Assembly: GCA_034359265.1 (NCBI GenBank)
Contig: CP136898.1
Coordinates: forward strand, 57,215,501-57,279,500
Origin: Canna indica
Taxonomy: Eukaryota > Streptophyta > Magnoliopsida > Zingiberales > Cannaceae
Reading direction: 5' to 3'
Length of the DNA: 64,000 nucleotides
The translations under genes and the position numbers were made by a program. Position 1 is the stretch's first letter. Each line of letters begins with the position of its first letter. A model generated the notes under the pieces. That model was not told the DNA's origin. It made no database searches and worked only from the letters and a program-made list of their open reading frames with translations. Shown here piece after piece: positions 12,230-26,508 of the stretch.

Positions 12230-14032
12230 GAAACGCCCAGCAATCTGAGTCCTGAGGGACTCCAGAACATTCACTGTGATGGGAGAAGTTGTTAATCGAG
12301 TTATTTTTGATAGATTAATGCAAATAATTGCACAATTTTTTGAATAGAATCTTGAACGAAGCCGACTGAATAAACTTCGGGGAATCGGCTAGAAACGCGC
12401 AGCAATCTGAGTCCCGAGCGACTCCAGAACATTCACTGTGATGGGAGAAGTTGTTAATCGAGTTATTTTTGATAGATTAATGCAAAGAATTGCACAATTT
12501 TTTGAATAGAATCTTGAACGAAGCCGACTGATTGAACTTCGGGGAATCGGCTAGAAACGCCCAGCAATCTGCGTCCCGAGCGACTTCAGAACATTCACTG
12601 TGATGGGAGAAGTTGTTAATCGAGTTATTTATGACAAACTAATGCAAAGAATTACACGCTTTTTGCAATAGAATCTTCAACGAAGCCGACTGATTGAACT
12701 TTTGGGTATCGGCTAGAAACGCCCAGCAATCTGAGTCCCGAGCGACTCCAGAACATTCACTGTGATGGGAGAAGTTGTTAATCGAGTTATTTTTGATAGA
12801 CTAATGCAAAGAATTGCACAATTGTTTGAATAGAATCTTGAACGAAGCCGACTGATTGAACTTTGGGGTATTCACTGTGATGGGAGAAGTTGTTAATTGA
12901 GTTATTTATGACAAACTAATGCAAAGAATTGCACGCTTTTTGCAATAGAATCTTCAACGAAGCCGACTGATTGAACTTTTGGGTATCGGCTAGAAACGCC
13001 CAGCAATCTGAGTCCCGAGCGACTCCAGAACATTCACTGTGATGGGAGAAGTTGTTAATCGAGTTATTTTTGATAGACTAATGCAAAGAATTGCACAATT
13101 GTTTGAATAGAATCTTGAACGAAGCCGACTGATTGAACTTTGGGGTATTCACTGTGATGGGAGAAGTTGTTAATTGAGTTATTTATGACAAACTAATGCA
13201 AAGAATTGCACGCTTTTTGCAATAGAATCTTCAACGAAGCCGACTGATTGAACTTTTGGGTATCGGCTAGAAACGCCCAGCAATCTGAGTCCCGAGCGAC
13301 TCCAGAACATTCACTGTGATGGGAGAAGTTGTTAATCGAGTTATTTTTGATAGACTAATGCAAAGAATTGCACAATTGTTTGAATAGAATCTTGAACGAA
13401 GCCGACTGATTGAACTTTGGGGTATTCACTGTGATGGGAGAAGTTGTTAAATGAGTTATTTATGACAAACTAATGCAAAGAATTGCACGCTTTTTGCAAT
13501 AGAATCTTCAACGAAGCCGACTGATTGAACTTTTGGGTATCGGCTAGAAACGCCCAGCAATCTGAGTCCCGAGCTACTCCAGAACATTCACTGTGATCGG
13601 AGAAGTTGTTAATCGAGTTATTTTTGACAAACTAATGCAAATAATTGCACAATTTTTTGAATAGAATCTTCAACGAAGCCGACTGATTGAACTTCAGGGT
13701 ATCGGCTAGAAACGCCCAGCAATCTGAGTCCTGAGGGACTCCAGAACATTCACTGTGATGGGAGAAGTTGTTAATCGAGTTATTTTTGATAGATTAATGC
13801 AAATAATTGCACAATTTTTTGAATAGAATCTTGAACGAAGCCGACTTAATAAACTTCGGGGAATCGGCTAGAAACGCGCAGCAATCTGAGTCCCGAGCGA
13901 CTCCAGAACATTCACTGTGATGGGAGAAGTTGTTAATCGAGTTATTTTTGATAGATTAATGCAAAGAATTGCACAATTTTTTGAATAGAATCTTGAACGA
14001 AGCCGACTGATTGAACTTCGGGGAATCGGCTA
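12230..14032. repeat. 2520-bp higher-order repeat, partial copy 2
   Basis: It matches the 9710 unit in register with only scattered differences (for example GAGCTACTCC near 13571 for GAGCGACTCC, and TTTTGGGTAT near 12980 for TTCGGGGTAT). After nine of the twelve steps it diverges: the next monomer carries CACTTTGATGG near 14078 instead of the CCCATGAATC form. Confidence 0.7.
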
Positions 14033-17000
14033 GAAACGCCCAGCAATCTGAGTCCCGAGCGACTTCAGAACATTCACTTTGATGGGAGAAGTTGTTAATC
14101 GAGTTATTTATGACAAACTAATGCAAAGAATTACACGCTTTTTGCAATAGAATCTTCAACGAAGCCGACTGATTGAACTTTTGGGTATCGGCTAGAAACG
14201 CCCAGCAATCTGAGTCCCGAGCGACTCCAGAACATTCACTGTGATGGGAGAAGTTGTTAATTGAGTTATTTATGACAAACTAATGCAAAGAATTGCACGC
14301 TTTTTGCAATAGAATCTTCAACGAAGCCGACTGATTGAACTTTTGGGTATCGGCTAGAAACGCCCAGCAATCTGACTCCCGAGCGACTCCAGAACATTCA
14401 CTGTGACGGGAGAAGTTGTTAATCGAGTTATTTTTGATAGACTAATGCAAAGAATTGCACAATTGTTTGAATAGAATCTTGAACGAAGCCGACTGATTGA
14501 ACTTTGGGGTATTCACTGTGATGAGAGAAGTTGTTAAATGAGTTATTTATGACAAACTAATGCAAAGAATTGCACGCTTTTTGCAATAGAATCTTCAACG
14601 AAGCCGACTGATTGAACTTTTGGGTATCGGCTAGAAACGCCCAGCAATCTGACTCCCGAGCGACTCCAGAACATTCACTGTGACGGGAGAAGTTGTTAAT
14701 CGAGTTATTTTTGATAGACTAATGCAAAGAATTGCACAATTGTTTGAATAGAATCTTGAACGAAGCCGACTGATTGAACTTTGGGGTATTCACTATGATG
14801 GGAGAAGTTGTTAATTGAGTTATTTATGACAAACTAATGCAAAGAATTGCACGCTTTTTGCAATAGAATCTTCAACGAAGCCGACTGATTGAACTTTTGG
14901 GTATCGGCTAGAAACGCCCAGCAATCTGAGTCCCGAGCTACTCCAGAACATTCACTGTGATCGGAGAAGTTGTTAATCGAGTTATTTTTGACAAACTAAT
15001 GCAAATAATTGCACAATTTTTTGAATAGAATCTTCAACGAAGCCGACTGATTGAACTTCAGGGTATCGGCTAGAAACGCCCAGCAATCTGAGTCCTGAGG
15101 GACTCCAGAACATTCACTGTGATGGGAGAAGTTGTTAATCGAGTTATTTTTGATAGATTAATGCAAATAATTGCACAATTTTTTGAATAGAATCTTGAAC
15201 GAAGCCGACTTAATAAACTTCGGGGAATCGGCTAGAAACGCGCAGCAATCTGAGTCCCGAGCGACTCCAGAACATTCACTGTGATGGGAGAAGTTGTTAA
15301 TCGAGTTATTTTTGATAGATTAATGCAAAGAATTGCACAATTTTTTGAATAGAATCTTGAACGAAGCCGACTGATTGAACTTCGGGTAATCGGCTAGAAA
15401 CGCCCAGCAATCTGAGTCCCGAGCGACTTCAGAACATTCACTTTGATGGGAGAAGTTGTTAATCGAGTTATTTATGACAAACTAATGCAAAGAATTACAC
15501 GCTTTTTGCAATAGAATCTTCAACGAAGCCGACTGATTGAACTTTTGGGTATCGGCTAGAAACGCCCAGCAATCTGAGTCCCGAGCGACTCCAGAACATT
15601 CACTGTGATGGGAGAAGTTGTTAATCGAGTTATTTTTGATAGACTAATGCAAAGAATTGCACAATTGTTTGAATAGAATCTTGAACGAAGCCGACTGATT
15701 GAACTTTGGGGTATTCACTGTGATGGGAGAAGTTGTTAATTGAGTTATTTATGACAAACTAATGCAAAGAATTGCACGCTTTTTGCAATAGAATCTTCAA
15801 CGAAGCCGACTGATTGAACTTTTGGGTATCGGCTAGAAACGCCCAGCAATCTGAGTCCCGAGCGACTTCAGAACATTCACTGTGATGGGAGAAGTTGTTA
15901 ATCGAGTTATTTTTGATAGACTAATGCAAAGAATTGCACAATTGTTTGAATAGAATCTTGAACGAAGCCGACTGATTGAACTTTGGGGTATTCACTGTGA
16001 TGGGAGAAGTTGTTAATTGAGTTATTTATGACAAACTAATGCAAAGAATTGCACGCTTTTTGCAATAGAATCTTCAACGAAGCCGACTGATTGAACTTTT
16101 GGGTATCGGCTAGAAACGCCCAGCAATCTGACTCCCGAGCGACTCCAGAACATTCACTGTGATGGGAGAAGTTGTTAATCGAGTTATTTTTGATAGATTA
16201 ATGCAAAGAATTGCACAATTTTTTGAATAGAATCTTGAACGAAGCCGACTGAATAAACTTCGGGGAATCGGCTAGAAACGCGCAGCAATCTGAGTCCCGA
16301 GCGACTCCAGAACATTCACTGTGATGGGAGAAGTTGTTAATCGAGTTATTTTTGATAGATTAATGCAAAGAATTGCACAATTTTTTGAATAGAATCTTGA
16401 ACGAAGCCGACTGATTGAACTTCGGGGAATCGGCTAGAAACGCCCAGCAATCTGCGTCCCGAGCGACTTCAGAACATTCACTGTGATGGGAGAAGTTGTT
16501 AATCGAGTTATTTATGACAAACTAATGCAAAGAATTGCACGCTTTTTGCAATAGAATCTTCAACGAAGCCGACTGATTGAACTTTTGGGTATCGGCTAGA
16601 AACGCCCAGCAATCTGAGTCCCGAGCGACTCCAGAACATTCACTGTGATGGGAGAAGTTGTTAATCGAGTTATTTTTGATAGACTAATGCAAAGAATTGC
16701 ACAATTGTTTGAATAGAATCTTGAACGAAGCCGACTGATTGAACTTTGGGGTATTCACTGTGATGGGAGAAGTTGTTAATTGAGTTATTTATGACAAACT
16801 AATGCAAAGAATTGCACGCTTTTTGCAATAGAATCTTCAACGAAGCCGACTGATTGAACTTTTGGGTATCGGCTAGAAACGCCCAGCAATCTGAGTCCCG
16901 AGCGACTTCAGAACATTGACTGTGATGGGAGAAGTTGTTAATCGAGTTATTTATGACAAACTAATGCAAAGAATTGCACGCTTTTTGCAATAGAATCTTC

Positions 17001-20000
17001 AACGAAGCCGACTGATTGAACTTTTGGGTATCGGCTAGAAACGCCCAGCAATCTGAGTCCCGAGCGACTCCAGAACATTCACTGTGATGGGAGAAGTTGT
17101 TAATCGAGTTATTTTTGATAGACTAATGCAAAGAATTGCACAATTGTTTGAATAGAATCTTGAACGAAGCCGACTGATTGAACTTTGGGGTATTCACTGT
17201 GATGGGAGAAGTTGTTAATTGAGTTATTTATGACAAACTAATGCAAAGAATTGCACGCTTTTTGCAATAGAATCTTCAACGAAGCCGACTGATTGAACTT
17301 TTGGGTATCGGCTAGAAACGCCCAGCAATCTGAGTCCCGAGCGACACCAGAACATTCACTGTGATGGGAGAAGTTGTTAATCGAGTTATTTTTGATAGAC
17401 TAATGCAAAGAATTGCACAATTGTTTGAATAGAATCTTGAACGAAGCCGACTGATTGAACTTAGGGGTATTCACTGTGATGGGAGAAGTTGTTAATTGAG
17501 TTATTTATGACAAACTAATGCAAAGAATTGCACGCTTTTTGCAATAGAATCTTCAACGAAGCCGACTGATTGAACTTTTGGGTATCGGCTAGAAACGCCC
17601 AGCAATCTGACTCCCGAGCGACTCCAGAACATTCACTGTGATGGGAGAAGTTGTTAATCGAGTTATTTTTGATAGATTAATGCAAAGAATTGCACAATTT
17701 TTTGAATAGAATCTTGAACGAAGCCGACTGAATAAACTTCGGGGAATCGGCTAGAAACGCGCAGCAATCTGAGTCCCGAGCGACTCCAGAACATTCACTG
17801 TGATGGGAGAAGTTGTTAATCGAGTTATTTTTGATAGATTAATGCAAAGAATTGCACAATTTTTTGAATAGAATCTTGAACGAAGCCGACTGATTGAACT
17901 TCGGGGAATCGGCTAGAAACGCCCACCAATCTGAGTCCCGAGCGACTTCAGAACATTCACTGTGATGGGAGAAGTTGTTAATCGAGTTATTTATGACAAA
18001 CTAATGCAAAGAATTGCACGCTTTTTGCAATAGAATCTTCAACGAAGCCGACTGATTGAACTTTTGGGTATCGGCTAGAAACGCCCAGCAATCTGAGTCC
18101 CGAGCGACTCCAGAACATTCACTGTGATGGGAGAAGTTGTTAATCGAGTTATTTTTGATAGACTAATGCAAAGAATTGCACAATTGTTTGAATAGAATCT
18201 TGAACGAAGCCGACTGATTGAACTTTGGGGTATTCACTGTGATGGGAGAAGTTGTTAATTGAGTTATTTATGACAAACTAATGCAAAGAATTGCACGCTT
18301 TTTGCAATAGAATCTTCAACGAAGCCGACTGATTGAACTTTTGGGTATCGGCTAGAAACGCCCAGCAATCTGAGTCCCGAGCGACTTCAGAACATTCACT
18401 GTGATGGGAGAAGTTGTTAATCGAGTTATTTATGACAAACTAATGCAAAGAATTGCACGCTTTTTGCAATAGAATCTTCAACGAAGCCGACTGATTGAAC
18501 TTTTGGGTATCGGCTAGAAACGCCCAGCAATCTGAGTCCCGAGCGACTCCAGAACATTCACTGTGATGGGAGAAGTTGTTAATCGAGTTATTTTTGATAG
18601 ACTAATGCAAAGAATTGCACAATTGTTTGAATAGAATCTTGAACGAAGCCGACTGATTGAACTTTGGGGTATTCACTGTGATGGGAGAAGTTGTTAATTG
18701 AGTTATTTATGACAAACTAATGCAAAGAATTGCACGCTTTTTGCAATAGAATCTTCAACGAAGCCGACTGATTGAACTTTTGGGTATCGGCTAGAAACGC
18801 CCAGCAATCTGAGTCCCGAGCGACTCCAGAACATTCACTGTGATGGGAGAAGTTGTTAATCGAGTTATTTTTGATAGACTAATGCAAAGAATTGCACAAT
18901 TGTTTGAATAGAATCTTGAACGAAGCCGACTGATTGAACTTTGGGGTATTCACTGTGATGGGAGAAGTTGTTAAATGAGTTATTTATGACAAACTAATGC
19001 AAAGAATTGCACGCTTTTTGTAATAGAATCTTCAACGAAGCCGACTGATTGAACTTTTGGGTATCGGCTAGAAACGCCCAGCAATCTGAGTCCCGAGCAA
19101 CTCCAGAACATTCACTGTGATCGGAGAAGTTGTTAATCGAGTTATTTTTGACAAACTAATGCAAATAATTGCACAATTTTTTGAATAGAATCTTCAACGA
19201 AGCCGACTGATTGAACTTCAGGGTATCGGCTAGAAACGCCCAGCAATCTGAGTCCCGAGCGACTTCAGAACATTCACTTTGATGGGAGAAGTTGTTAATC
19301 GAGTTATTTATGACAAACTAATGCAAAGAATTACACGCTTTTTGCAATAGAATCTTCAACGAAGCCGACTGATTGAACTTTTGGGTATCGGCTAGAAACG
19401 CCCAGCAATCTGAGTCCCGAGCGACTCCAGAACATTCACTGTGATGGGAGAAGTTGTTAATCGAGTTATTTTTGATAGACTAATGCAAAGAATTGCACAA
19501 TTGTTTGAATAGAATCTTGAACGAAGCCGACTGATTGAACTTTGGGGTATTCACTGTGATGGGAGAAGTTGTTAATTGAGTTATTTATGACAAACTAATG
19601 CAAAGAATTGCACGCTTTTTGCAATAGAATCTTCAACGAAGCCGACTGATTGAACTTTTGGGTATCGGCTAGAAACGCCCAGCAATCTGAGTCCCGAGCG
19701 ACTCCAGAACATTCACTGTGATGGGAGAAGTTGTTAATCGAGTTATTTTTGATAGACTAATGCAAAGAATTGCACAATTGTTTGAATAGAATCTTGAACG
19801 AAGCCGACTGATTGAACTTTGGGGTATTCACTGTGATGGGAGAAGTTGTTAATTGAGTTATTTATGACAAACTAATGCAAAGAATTGCACGCTTTTTGCA
19901 ATAGAATCTTCAACGAAGCCGACTGATTGAACTTTTGGGTATCGGCTAGAAACGCCCAGCAATCTGAGTCCCGAGCGACTCCAGAACATTCACTGTGATG

Positions 20001-23000
20001 GGAGAAGTTGTTAATCGAGTTATTTTTGATAGACTAATGCAAAGAATTGCACAATTGTTTGAATAGAATCTTGAACGAAGCCGACTGATTGAACTTTGGG
20101 GTATTCACTGTGATGGGAGAAGTTGTTAAATGAGTTATTTATGACAAACTAATGCAAAGAATTGCACGCTTTTTGTAATAGAATCTTCAACGAAGCCGAC
20201 TGATTGAACTTTTGGGTATCGGCTAGAAACGCCCAGCAATTTGAGTCCCGAGCAACTCCAGAACATTCACTGTGATCGGAGAAGTTGTTAATCGAGTTAT
20301 TTTTGACAAACTAATGCAAATAATTGCACAATTTTTTGAATAGAATCTTCAACGAAGCCGACTGATTGAACTTCAGGGTATCGGCTAGAAACGCCCAGCA
20401 ATCTGAGTCCTGAGGGACTCCAGAACATTCACTGTGATGGGAGAAGTTGTTAATCGAGTTATTTTTGATAGATTAATGCAAATAATTGCACAATTTTTTG
20501 AATAGAATCTTGAACGAAGCCGACTGAATAAACTTCGGGGAATCGGCTAGAAACGCGCAGCAATCTGAGTCCCGAGCGACTCCAGAACATTCACTGTGAT
20601 GGGAGAAGTTGTTAATCGAGTTATTTTTGATAGATTAATGCAAAGAATTGCACAATTTTTTGAATAGAATCTTGAACGAAGCCGACTGATAGAACTTCGG
20701 GGAATCGGCTAGAAACGCCCAGCAATCTGCGTCCCGAGCGACTTCAGAACATTCACTGTGATGGGAGAAGTTGTTAATCGAGTTATTTATGACAAACTAA
20801 TGCAAAGAATTACACGCTTTTTGCAATAGAATCTTCAACGAAGCCGACTGATTGAACTTTTGGGTATCGGCTAGAAACGCCCAGCAATCTGAGTCCCGAG
20901 CGACTCCAGAACATTCACTGTGATGGGAGAAGTTGTTAATCGAGTTATTTTTGATAGACTAATGCAAAGAATTGCACAATTGTTTGAATAGAATCTTGAA
21001 CGAAGCCGACTGATTGAACTTTGGGGTATTCACTGTGATGGGAGAAGTTGTTAATTGAGTTATTTATGACAAACTAATGCAAAGAATTGCACGCTTTTTG
21101 CAATAGAATCTTCAACGAAGCCGACTGATTGAACTTTTGGGTATCGGCTAGAAACGCCCAGCAATCTGAGTCCCGAGCGACTTCAGAACATTCACTGTGA
21201 TGGGAGAAGTTGTTAATCGAGTTATTTATGACAAACTAATGCAAAGAATTGCACGCTTTTTGCAATAGAATCTTCAACGAAGCCGACTGATTGAACTTTT
21301 GGGTATCGGCTAGAAACGCCCAGCAATCTGAGTCCCGAGCGACTCCAGAACATTCACTGTGATGGGAGAAGTTGTTAATCGAGTTATTTTTGATAGACTA
21401 ATGCAAAGAATTGCACAATTGTTTGAATAGAATCTTGAACGAAGCCGACTGATTGAACTTTGGGGTATTCACTGTGATGGGAGAAGTTGTTAATTGAGTT
21501 ATTTATGACAAACTAATGCAAAGAATTGCACGCTTTTTGCAATAGAATCTTCAACGAAGCCGACTGATTGAACTTTTGGGTATCGGCTAGAAACGCCCAG
21601 CAATCTGAGTCCCGAGCGACTCCAGAACATTCACTGTGATGGGAGAAGTTGTTAATCGAGTTATTTTTGATAGACTAATGCAAAGAATTGCACAATTGTT
21701 TGAATAGAATCTTGAACGAAGCCGACTGATTGAACTTTGGGGTATTCACTGTGATGGGAGAAGTTGTTAAATGAGTTATTTATGACAAACTAATGCAAAG
21801 AATTGCACGCTTTTTGCAATAGAATCTTCAACGAAGCCGACTGATTGAACTTTTGGGTATCGGCTAGAAACGCCCAGCAATCTGAGTCCCGAGCTACTCC
21901 AGAACATTCACTGTGATCGGAGAAGTTGTTAATCGAGTTATTTTTGACAAACTAATGCAAATAATTGCACAATTTTTTGAATAGAATCTTCAACGAAGCC
22001 GACTGATTGAACTTCAGGGTATCGGCTAGAAACGCCCAGCAATCTGAGTCCTGAGGGACTCCAGAACATTCACTGTGATGGGAGAAGTTGTTAATCGAGT
22101 TATTTTTGATAGATTAATGCAAATAATTGCACAATTTTTTGAATAGAATCTTGAACGAAGCCGACTTAATAAACTTCGGGGAATCGGCTAGAAACGCGCA
22201 GCAATCTGAGTCCCGAGCGACTCCAGAACATTCACTGTGATGGGAGAAGTTGTTAATCGAGTTATTTTTGATAGATTAATGCAAAGAATTGCACAATTTT
22301 TTGAATAGAATCTTGAACGAAGCCGACTGATTGAACTTCGGGTAATCGGCTAGAAACGCCCAGCAATCTGAGTCCCGAGCGACTTCAGAACATTCACTTT
22401 GATGGGAGAAGTTGTTAATCGAGTTATTTATGACAAACTAATGCAAAGAATTACACGCTTTTTGCAATAGAATCTTCAACGAAGCCGACTGATTGAACTT
22501 TTGGGTATCGGCTAGAAACGCCCAGCAATCTGAGTCCCGAGCGACTCCAGAACATTCACTGTGATGGGAGAAGTTGTTAATCGAGTTATTTTTGATAGAC
22601 TAATGCAAAGAATTGCACAATTGTTTGAATAGAATCTTGAACGAAGCCGACTGATTGAACTTTGGGGTATTCACTGTGATGGGAGAATTGTTAATTGAGT
22701 TATTTATGACAAACTAATGCAAAGAATTGCACGCTTTTTGCAATAGAATCTTCAACGAAGCCGACTGATTGAACTTTTGGGTATCGGCTAGAAACGCCCA
22801 GCAATCTGAGTCCCGAGCGACTCCAGAACATTCACTGTGATGGGAGAAGTTGTTAATTGAGTTATTTATGACAAACTAATGCAAAGAATTGCACGCTTTT
22901 TGCAATAGAATCTTCAACGAAGCCGACTGATTGAACTTTTGGGTATCGGCTAGAAACGCCCAGCAATCTGACTCCCGAGCGACTCCAGAACATTCACTGT

Positions 23001-24180
23001 GATGGGAGAAGTTGTTAATCGAGTTATTTTTGATAGACTAATGCAAAGAATTGCACAATTGTTTGAATAGAATCTTGAACGAAGCCGACTGATTGAACTT
23101 TGGGGTATTCACTGTGATGAGAGAAGTTGTTAAATGAGTTATTTATGACAAACTAATGCAAAGAATTGCACGCTTTTTGCAATAGAATCTTCAACGAAGC
23201 CGACTGATTGAACTTTTGGGTATCGGCTAGAAACGCCCAGCAATCTGAGTCCCGAGCTACTCCAGAACATTCACTGTGATCGGAGAAGTTGTTAATCGAG
23301 TTATTTTTGACAAACTAATGCAAATAATTGCACAATTTTTTGAATAGAATCTTCAACGAAGCCGACTGATTGAACTTCAGGGTATCGGCTAGAAACGCCC
23401 AGCAATCTGAGTCCTGAGGGACTCCAGAACATTCACTGTGATGGGAGAAGTTGTTAATCGAGTTATTTTTGATAGATTAATGCAAATAATTGCACAATTT
23501 TTTGAATAGAATCTTGAACGAAGCCGACTTAATAAACTTCGGGGAATCGGCTAGAAACGCGCAGCAATCTGAGTCCCGAGCGACTCCAGAACATTCACTG
23601 TGATGGGAGAAGTTGTTAATCGAGTTATTTTTGATAGATTAATGCAAAGAATTGCACAATTTTTTGAATAGAATCTTGAACGAAGCCGACTGATTGAACT
23701 TCGGGTAATCGGCTAGAAACGCCCAGCAATCTGAGTCCCGAGCGACTTCAGAACATTCACTTTGATGGGAGAAGTTGTTAATCGAGTTATTTATGACAAA
23801 CTAATGCAAAGAATTACACGCTTTTTGCAATAGAATCTTCAACGAAGCCGACTGATTGAACTTTTGGGTATCGGCTAGAAACGCCCAGCAATCTGAGTCC
23901 CGAGCGACTCCAGAACATTCACTGTGATGGGAGAAGTTGTTAATCGAGTTATTTTTGATAGACTAATGCAAAGAATTGCACAATTGTTTGAATAGAATCT
24001 TGAACGAAGCCGACTGATTGAACTTTGGGGTATTCACTGTGATGGGAGAAGTTGTTAATTGAGTTATTTATGACAAACTAATGCAAAGAATTGCACGCTT
24101 TTTGCAATAGAATCTTCAACGAAGCCGACTGATTGAACTTTTGGGTATCGGCTAGAAACGCCCAGCAATCTGAGTCCCGA

Positions 24181-25850
24181 GCGACACCAGAACATTCACT
24201 GTGATGGGAGAAGTTGTTAATCGAGTTATTTTTGATAGACTAATGCAAAGAATTGCACAATTGTTTGAATAGAATCTTGAACGAAGCCGACTGATTGAAC
24301 TTTGGGGTATTCACTATGATGGGAGAAGTTGTTAATTGAGTTATTTATGACAAACTAATGCAAAGAATTGCACGCTTTTTGCAATAGAATCTTCAACGAA
24401 GCCGACTGATTGAACTTTTGGGTATCGGCTAGAAACGCCCAGCAATCTGACTCCCGAGCGACTCCAGAACATTCACTGTGATGGGAGAAGTTGTTAATCG
24501 AGTTATTTTTGATAGATTAATGCAAAGAATTGCACAATTTTTTGAATAGAATCTTGAACGAAGCCGACTGAATAAACTTCGGGGAATCGGCTAGAAACGC
24601 GCAGCAATCTGAGTCCCGAGCGACTCCAGAACATTCACTGTGATGGGAGAAGTTGTTAATCGAGTTATTTTTGATAGATTAATGCAAAGAATTGCACAAT
24701 TTTTTGAATAGAATCTTGAACGAAGCCGACTGATTGAACTTCGGGGAATCGGCTAGAAACGCCCAGCAATCTGAGTCCCGAGCGACTTCAGAACATTCAC
24801 TGTGATGGGAGAAGTTGTTAATCGAGTTATTTATGACAAACTAATGCAAAGAATTGCACGCTTTTTGCAATAGAATCTTCAACGAAGCCGACTGATTGAA
24901 CTTTTGGGTATCGGCTAGAAACGCCCAGCAATCTGAGTCCCGAGCGACTCCAGAACATTCACTGTGATGGGAGAAGTTGTTAATCGAGTTATTTTTGATA
25001 GACTAATGCAAAGAATTGCACAATTGTTTGAATAGAATCTTGAACGAAGCCGACTGATTGAACTTTGGGGTATTCACTGTGATGGGAGAAGTTGTTAATT
25101 GAGTTATTTATGACAAACTAATGCAAAGAATTGCACGCTTTTTGCAATAGAATCTTCAACGAAGCCGACTGATTGAACTTTTGGGTATCGGCTAGAAACG
25201 CCCAGCAATCTGAGTCCCGAGCGACACCAGAACATTCACTGTGATGGGAGAAGTTGTTAATCGAGTTATTTTTGATAGACTAATGCAAAGAATTACACAA
25301 TTGTTTGAATAGAATCTTGAACGAAGCCGACTGATTGAACTTTGGGGTATTCACTGTGATGGGAGAAGTTGTTAATTGAGTTATTTATGACAAACTAATG
25401 CAAAGAATTGCACGCTTTTTGCAATAGAATCTTCAACGAAGTCGACTGATTGAACTTTTGGGTATCGGCTAGAAACGCCCAGCAATCTGACTCCCGAGCG
25501 ACTCCAGAACATTCACTGTGATGGGAGAAGTTGTTAATCGAGTTATTTTTGATAGATTAATGCAAAGAATTGCACAATTTTTTGAATAGAATCTTGAACG
25601 AAGCCGACTGATTGAACTTCGGGGGATCGGCTAGAAACGCGCAGCAATCTGAGTCCCGAGCGACTCCAGAACATTCACTGTGATGGGAGAAGTTGTTAAT
25701 CGAGTTATTTTGATAGATTAATGCAAAGAATTGCACAATTTTTTGAATAGAATCTTGAACGAATCCGACTGATTGAACTTCGGGGAATCGGCTAGAAACG
25801 CCCAGCAATCTGAGTCCCGAGCGACTTCAGAACATTCACTGTGATGCGAG
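24181..25850. repeat. 1040-bp local repeat marked by GCGACACCAG
   Basis: The rare variant GCGACACCAG occurs at 24181 and 25221, exactly 1040 bp apart (five full plus two short monomers), and once more near 17341. The two stretches run in register with a few point changes (GAATTACACAATTG in the second; CACTATGATGG in the first) until roughly 25.6-25.85 kb. A recent small duplication next to the LINE-A insertion is the simplest reading. Confidence 0.55.
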
Positions 25851-26372
25851 AAGTTGTTAATCGAGTTATTTTTGACAAACTAATGCAAATAATTGCACAA
25901 TTTTTTGAATAGAATCTTGAACGAAGCCGACTGATTGAATTTCGGGGAATCGGCTAGAAACGCCCAGCAATCTGAGTCCCGAGCGACTTCAGAACATTCA
26001 CTGTGATGGGAGAAGTTGTTAATCGAGTTATTTATGACAAACTAATGCAAAGAATTGCACGCTTTTTGCAATAGAATCTTCAACGAAGCCGACTGATTGA
26101 ACTTTTGGGTATCGGCTAGAAACGCCCAGCAATCTGAGTCCCGAGCTACTCCAGAACATTCACTGTGATCGGAGAAGTTGTTAATCGAGTTATTTTTGAC
26201 AAACTAATGCAAATAATTGCACAATTTTTTGAATAGAATCTTCAACGAAGCCGACTGATTGAACTTCAGGGTATCGGCTAGAAACGCCCAGCAATCTGAG
26301 TCCTGAGCGACTCCAGAACATTCACTGTGATGGGAGAAGTTGTTAATCGAGTTATTTTTGATAGATTAATGC

Positions 26373-26389
26373 AAAGAATTGCACAATTT
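26373..26389 (+). repeat. LINE-A target-site duplication, left copy
   Basis: AAAGAATTGCACAATTT immediately precedes the 5S-like start of the element and recurs at 33268-33284 after its A-run. The first three A are ambiguous with the tail, so the duplication is 14-17 bp. It is ordinary satellite sequence, so the insertion split one monomer. Confidence 0.9.
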
Positions 26390-26508
26390 GGGTGCGATCA
26401 TACCAGCACTAACGCACCGGATCCCATCAGAACTCCGTAGTTAAGTGTGCTTGGGCGAGAGTAGTACTTGAATGGGTGACCCCCTGGGAAGTCCTCGTGT
26501 TGCACCTT
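26390..26508 (+). rRNA. 5S rRNA-like sequence forming the 5' end of LINE-A
   Basis: The segment aligns end to end with plant 5S rRNA, from GGGTGCGATCATACCAGCAC to GTCCTCGTGTTGCACC, followed by TTTTT at 26507-26511. By my recall of the plant consensus there are about five substitutions, including GAATGGGTGACC for GGATGGGTGACC and TTAAGTGTGC for TTAAGCGTGC. Several are C-to-T or G-to-A, as methylation-driven decay would give. The internal control regions (A box near 26439-26454, C box near 26469-26488) are largely kept. It is a single copy, not a 5S gene array, and there is no spacer. It starts exactly at the target-site duplication, so I read it as part of the retrotransposon and not as a working ribosomal gene. 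Confidence 0.9.

Larger units (their letters stand above)
1..26389. repeat. Satellite array, left block (162-bp monomer)
   Basis: The block is tandem copies of one monomer with no other sequence between them. Successive starts of the landmark GAAACGCCCAG are 162 bp apart (278 to 440, 994 to 1156, 1156 to 1318) or 277 bp apart (1 to 278, 440 to 717). The 277-bp step is a 162-bp monomer plus a 115-bp monomer carrying a 47-bp deletion. Recurrent variants can be told apart by marker words: GTCCTGAGGG, GTGATCGGAG, ACGCGCAGC, GAATTACACGC and CTGAATAAACTTC. The first three of these are confined to, or commonest in, certain repeating orders, giving higher-order structure. No gene is visible; all frames are short and broken. 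The block ends exactly at the 5' junction of LINE-A, and the monomer phase resumes after it. Confidence 0.97.

Noticed and set aside
25557..25808. Small - strand frame of 83 codons in the satellite (similar ones at 35550-35732, 61146-61379, 61420-61650)
   Set aside because: The monomer length of 162 is a multiple of three, so frames can run on by chance. These exist only where a small indel removes the usual stop. They resemble no known protein.
1..26389. CRISPR-like array
   Set aside because: The repeats are 162/115 bp and abut directly, with no unique spacers and no cas-type genes; this is satellite DNA in a plant genome.
26390..26508. Functional chromosomal 5S rRNA gene
   Set aside because: It is a single copy without 5S spacer, bounded by a LINE target-site duplication, with several substitutions in conserved control regions.
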